From the NCBI GenBank assembly GCA_017419465.1, contig JAFOLE010000279.1:1-8102 (forward strand): a stretch of 8,102 nucleotides of DNA, written 5' to 3'. The DNA comes from Solobacterium sp. Its GTDB lineage: Bacteria; Bacillota_I; Bacilli_A; Erysipelotrichales; Erysipelotrichaceae. This document shows, in pieces, positions 5,739 through 8,102 of this stretch. The notes beneath the pieces were generated by a model. The model was not told where the DNA came from, did no database searches, and worked only from the letters and a program-made list of their open reading frames with translations. Positions within the stretch are counted from its first letter, which is position 1, and each line of letters opens with the position of its first letter. The translations under genes and the position numbers were made by a program.

Positions 5739-6299
5739 ATGGAAAGGGTATGGAAACTGTATCATACCGGATTTGAGGAAATCCGAAAGCCGGCTGTTCA
5801 TTATGGCCGTATCAATGCGGATTTCGGACAGGGTTTTTACATGAGTGATGATATGGAATTCTCTGTTCGCTGGGCGCGGGAAAAGCGTGACTCGGATACG
5901 ATCATCAATGCATATGAACTCGATATCACCGGGCTGAACATTCTGAAGCTGGAACGGAATTCCGAATGGTATGAATATATCTATCAGAACCGGCACCGCA
6001 GACCCGATGCACACCCGGAGGCGGATGTGATCGTCGGACCCATCGCAAACGATACGATCTTTGATACGCTGGGCATTACCACAAGCGGTATTCTTTCGAT
6101 GGAACAGTCACTACCGCTTCTTATGATCGGTCCGGAATACAGACAGATCGTTCTGAAGAGCGAACGCGCCGCAGAGCAGCTTACATGGAAGTCCGCCCGC
6201 ATTCTTCTGCCGGGGGAAATCCATCAGTACCTTGATGCGGTGGCGCGTGAAGAAGCCGCATTCATGAAGGAATTTGCGTCAGAGATGGCGAAAATATAA
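5739..6299 (+). CDS. DUF3990-family protein, ADP-ribosyltransferase-like fold
   Basis: A 186-residue soluble protein of unproven function. It carries the DUF3990 landmarks: LYHTG at 7-11, GRINADFGQGFYMSDD at 23-38, W77 and NR at 84-85, and DVIVGPIANDTIF at 96-108, followed by RQIVLKSERAAEQL at 135-148. The family is placed in the ADP-ribosyltransferase clan. H9 and Y34 fit the first two residues of an H-Y-x triad, and Q136 is my guess for the third. Possible roles are modification of a protein or nucleic acid, or a toxin-like activity; DUF3990 genes are often next to small DUF3791 genes, but none is present here. The ATG at 5739 is the only possible upstream start, because a stop codon lies at 5727-5729. 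It has no SD. The peroxidase gene follows after 33 bases without a terminator, so cotranscription is plausible. Confidence 0.82.
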   Translation: MERVWKLYHTGFEEIRKPAVHYGRINADFGQGFYMSDDMEFSVRWAREKRDSDTIINAYELDITGLNILKLERNSEWYEYIYQNRHRRPDAHPEADVIVGPIANDTIFDTLGITTSGILSMEQSLPLLMIGPEYRQIVLKSERAAEQLTWKSARILLPGEIHQYLDAVAREEAAFMKEFASEMAKI

Positions 6300-6332
6300 A
6301 TCATATCAGAACAGAAGCGGAGGAATCAGACA

Positions 6333-6872
6333 ATGATCTACGATTACACAATTACCACCGGAAAGGGAGAGGAGCTGAACCTCAGTGAGTACAAAGGCAA
6401 GGTCATCCTTGTCGTAAACACCGCGACTGGCTGCGGCTTTACCCCGCAGTATGCGCCGATCGAAAAGCTGTACGAGGATTATCATGATCAGGGACTCGAG
6501 ATCCTGGATATCCCGTGCAACCAGTTCGGCGCACAGGCGCCGGGAAGCGATGATGAGATTCATGAATTCTGCACGGTTCATTTCAACACTACCTTCCCGC
6601 AGATGAAGAAGTCCGATGTCAACGGCGAGAACGAACTCCCGCTGTATACGTATCTGAAGTCGCAGAAGGGCTTTGAAGGTTTCGATGAACATCCGTACAA
6701 GGAACTGCTGGAAGGCATGTTCGCAAAGGCAGATCCCGACTGGGACAAGAAACTGGACATCAAGTGGAACTTCACGAAGTTTGTGATCGACCGTGAAGGA
6801 AATGTCGTCGCCCGCTTTGAGCCGACAGCCGATATGGAAAAGGTCGAGGCATGCATTAAATCGCTGCTTTGA
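6333..6872 (+). CDS. gpx: Glutathione peroxidase-family thiol peroxidase (cysteine type)
   Basis: A 179-residue cytoplasmic peroxidase of normal GPx length that reduces hydroperoxides. The thioredoxin-like fold has the peroxidatic Cys34 in NTATGCGFTPQY (29-40), encoded by TGC rather than a selenocysteine TGA. Gln68 in CNQFGAQAPG and Trp145-Asn146 in KWNFTKF complete the Cys-Gln-Trp-Asn tetrad. Cys80, in EIHEFC, is at the place of the resolving cysteine in thioredoxin-dependent bacterial and plant enzymes, so thioredoxin is the likelier electron donor than glutathione. Cys62 is also present. No signal peptide. The start has GGAGG (6319-6323) nine bases upstream. It follows the DUF3990 gene by 33 bases and may share its transcript. 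A TATAAA at 6295-6300 could be a weak separate -10 box without a clear -35. A terminator follows. Confidence 0.94.
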   Translation: MIYDYTITTGKGEELNLSEYKGKVILVVNTATGCGFTPQYAPIEKLYEDYHDQGLEILDIPCNQFGAQAPGSDDEIHEFCTVHFNTTFPQMKKSDVNGENELPLYTYLKSQKGFEGFDEHPYKELLEGMFAKADPDWDKKLDIKWNFTKFVIDREGNVVARFEPTADMEKVEACIKSLL

Positions 6873-6890
6873 GTTACTGCTGAACAGGAA

Positions 6891-6930
6891 AGAGGACCCT
6901 GCCCGCATGCGGAGAGGGTCCTTTAATTCT
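6891..6930 (+). terminator. Rho-independent terminator of the peroxidase gene
   Basis: AGGACCCT (6893-6900) pairs with AGGGTCCT (6915-6922). The 14-base interior contains CCGCATGCGG, which can extend the hairpin above a small internal loop. TTTAATTCT follows, a short T-run. Confidence 0.75.
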
Positions 6931-6952
6931 GCCGGCGAACAGAAGTCGAAAA

Positions 6953-6988
6953 CTGACCGTATTCAGATGACCGGAAACATAATAGTAT
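6953..6988 (+). promoter_or_regulatory. Candidate promoter elements of the aldo/keto reductase gene
   Basis: CTGACC (6953-6958, 4 of 6 to TTGACA) and CATAAT (6978-6983, 5 of 6) are 19 bases apart. TAGTAT (6983-6988) is an alternative -10 ending six bases before the ATG at 6995. Either gives a leader of 0-5 bases. Confidence 0.35.
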
Positions 6989-6994
6989 GAATTT

Positions 6995-7834
6995 ATGAAG
7001 CATATTGTATTTCGCAATGAAACAATTTCTGCCGTCGGAATGGGAACGACCGGATTCTGGTCCGGTTCGAATCCGGGCCTCTGTGACTGTATCCGTACGG
7101 CATATGACACCTACGGAATGAATCTCTTTGATACGGCGGAGATGTACGGAAACGGGCGCTGTGAAACTGCACTTGGAAAAACGCTGGAAGGACTTCCCCG
7201 GGACAGGCTGTTTCTGGTGGACAAGATTCATCCGGATCATGCGGAACCGGCATCCTTTGCGCGAAGCCTTGATTACAGCCTGATCCGGCTGAATACGGAT
7301 TATATCGACCTGTATCTTCTGCACTGGCGGGAGAACGTTGACCTTCCGTTTCTGGTGGATGCCATGCATGAAGCGCAGCGGCAGGGAAAGATCCGTCACT
7401 GGGGTGTCTCCAACTTTACGATCGAGGATATGAAGGATCTGTTTGCGGCGGGCGGAACCGACTGTTTCTGTGATCAGATCTTCTATACGCTGTATGAGCG
7501 CGGGGCGGAATATGATCTGGTTCCGTTTCTGAAAGAACACGACATCCTGCCGATGTCCTATTCTTCGCTTGGCTCGAATTATTACAGCCATCCGGATGTG
7601 CACAACAACAGGACAATCATGAACGCATGCCGGGAGTATGGCATTGCGCCGGAAGCGTATATGTTAAGCATGAATGTTGCGGCCGGTTTTGCGGCGCTGT
7701 TCACCACATCCTCGCTTTCCCACCTGCAGGATAACCTTGCGGAAGTCAGTGACGAAACCTGTGCGGCATTGAAACCGGTATTTGACCGGGAGTTCCCGGC
7801 GCCGGATCATGCGGTCCCGCTGGTAAAAATCTGA
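6995..7834 (+). CDS. Aldo/keto reductase family oxidoreductase
   Basis: A 279-residue (beta/alpha)8-barrel enzyme that should reduce an aldehyde or ketone with NAD(P)H in the cytoplasm. The catalytic tetrad is visible: D46 and Y51 in FDTAEMYGNG, K77 in LVDKIHP, and H110 in LYLLHW. GKIRHWGVSNF at about 131-141 and the later CDQIFYTLYERG and LPMSYSSLGS segments are the usual barrel strands. TTSSLSHLQDNL near residues 235-246 is at the cofactor-phosphate loop, in place of the common IPG motif. The protein is shorter than the 310-340 residue potassium-channel-beta-type members. Its N-terminus MKHIVFRNETISAVGMGT fits the family, so 6995 is the start although there is no SD. The substrate is unknown. 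Convergent with the metallophosphoesterase gene. Confidence 0.92.
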   Translation: MKHIVFRNETISAVGMGTTGFWSGSNPGLCDCIRTAYDTYGMNLFDTAEMYGNGRCETALGKTLEGLPRDRLFLVDKIHPDHAEPASFARSLDYSLIRLNTDYIDLYLLHWRENVDLPFLVDAMHEAQRQGKIRHWGVSNFTIEDMKDLFAAGGTDCFCDQIFYTLYERGAEYDLVPFLKEHDILPMSYSSLGSNYYSHPDVHNNRTIMNACREYGIAPEAYMLSMNVAAGFAALFTTSSLSHLQDNLAEVSDETCAALKPVFDREFPAPDHAVPLVKI

Positions 7835-7857
7835 GCGCATCATCAACCGAGCAGACA

Positions 7858-7882
7858 GGGCATCCGTTGGATGCCTTTTTTG
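7858..7882 (+). terminator. Rho-independent terminator of the aldo/keto reductase gene
   Basis: GGCATCC (7859-7865) pairs perfectly with GGATGCC (7869-7875) around a GTT loop, followed by six T (7876-7881). Confidence 0.88.
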
Positions 7883-7892
7883 TCTCTGACGG

Positions 7893-7915
7893 AAAAAAAG
7901 AGGACCTCAGTCCTC
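7893..7915 (-). terminator. Rho-independent terminator overlapping the end of the metallophosphoesterase gene
   Basis: On the minus strand, GAGGAC (7915-7910) pairs with GTCCTC (7905-7900) around a TGAG loop, then seven T (7899-7893). The loop holds the TGA stop codon (7909-7907), so the 5' stem is coding sequence. It is placed back-to-back with the terminator at 7858-7882. Confidence 0.8.
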
Positions 7916-8102
7916 CTGTGTAAATGCGATACGGCGGTATTCCTGATGATGATCATCATAGATGATGAATTCGGACTCTGTAAGCACACCGTAACTCTTT
8001 GGATGGCCTTCCTTCGGAAAGGTGATACTGCCGGGGTTCAACGTATAAACGCCGTCCCGCAGTCCGGTGTCGGGAATGTGGGTATGGCCGTACAGGAAAA
8101 TA
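7907..8102 (-). CDS. YfcE/MJ0936-type metallophosphoesterase (C-terminal end, cut by window edge)
   Basis: The last 64 residues of a calcineurin-like phosphoesterase; the gene starts beyond base 8102. The visible part begins IFLYGHTHIPDTG, whose GHTH is the C-terminal metal-binding motif of this family. It continues with LNPGSITFPKEGHPKSYGVL, the typical NPGS strand and closing segment of YfcE/MJ0936 phosphodiesterases (usually 155-185 residues). These enzymes hydrolyse phosphodiesters with two metal ions, often Mn2+, and their natural substrates are mostly unknown. The rest of the metal site (DxH, GD, GNH motifs) lies outside the window. The C-terminal HHQEYRRIAFTQED is a normal ending. Confidence 0.88.
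   Translation of the reverse strand, partial: IFLYGHTHIPDTGLRDGVYTLNPGSITFPKEGHPKSYGVLTESEFIIYDDHHQEYRRIAFTQED

Noticed and set aside
6351..6872. Selenocysteine in the peroxidase
   Set aside because: The active-site codon is TGC (Cys34), and no in-frame TGA or SECIS-like element is needed.
6923..7603. 226-residue open frame on the minus strand inside the aldo/keto reductase
   Set aside because: Antisense shadow of a well-supported enzyme gene, crossing its promoter. No recognisable motif.
1..8102. Mobile element, CRISPR array, prophage or defence island
   Set aside because: No transposase, integrase, direct-repeat array or terminal inverted repeats were seen. Genes are ordinary metabolic and regulatory types with uniform composition; DUF3990 alone is not enough.

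Overview
The window reads as chromosomal DNA of a Bacillota (Firmicutes) bacterium. The reasons are a proline T-box riboswitch, strong AGGAGG-type Shine-Dalgarno (SD) sites, sigma-A-like promoters, U-tract hairpin terminators, and gene families common in gut Bacillota. Base composition looks near 50% GC. An Erysipelotrichaceae-like gut anaerobe fits, but that is a guess. I see no insertion sequence, CRISPR array, tRNA, rRNA or phage gene. Gene density is high and most genes are single transcription units closed by their own hairpin terminator.

Layout: 1-308 (minus) is the N-terminal third of a LarA-family nickel-dependent racemase with its promoter and a palindromic leader. 469-1020 (minus) is a TetR/AcrR-type regulator ending in a terminator at 399-432. 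It is divergent from 1162-2229 (plus), a lipase of the Geobacillus/Staphylococcus type (family I.5/I.6) that keeps the catalytic triad and the zinc ligands but has no secretion signal. 2389-3150 is a classical short-chain dehydrogenase/reductase. 3225-3806 is a Nudix hydrolase. 3846-4103 holds a promoter, a T-box leader with a CCG (proline) specifier and its terminator, controlling 4127-5647, the sodium/proline symporter putP. 5739-6299 is a DUF3990 protein (ADP-ribosyltransferase-like fold), followed after 33 bp by 6333-6872, a cysteine glutathione peroxidase homologue. 6995-7834 is an aldo/keto reductase. 7907-8102 (minus) is the C-terminal end of a YfcE/MJ0936-type metallophosphoesterase, converging on the reductase.

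How the genes work together: most are independent. The clearest regulatory logic is at putP, where proline starvation (uncharged tRNA-Pro) should release attenuation of the proline importer. The TetR-type gene beside the lipase probably controls it or itself. The DUF3990 and peroxidase genes may be cotranscribed. Three genes (Nudix, DUF3990, aldo/keto reductase) lack any SD and have a TANNNT hexamer ending exactly 7 bases before the ATG, which suggests leaderless transcripts in an otherwise SD-using genome.
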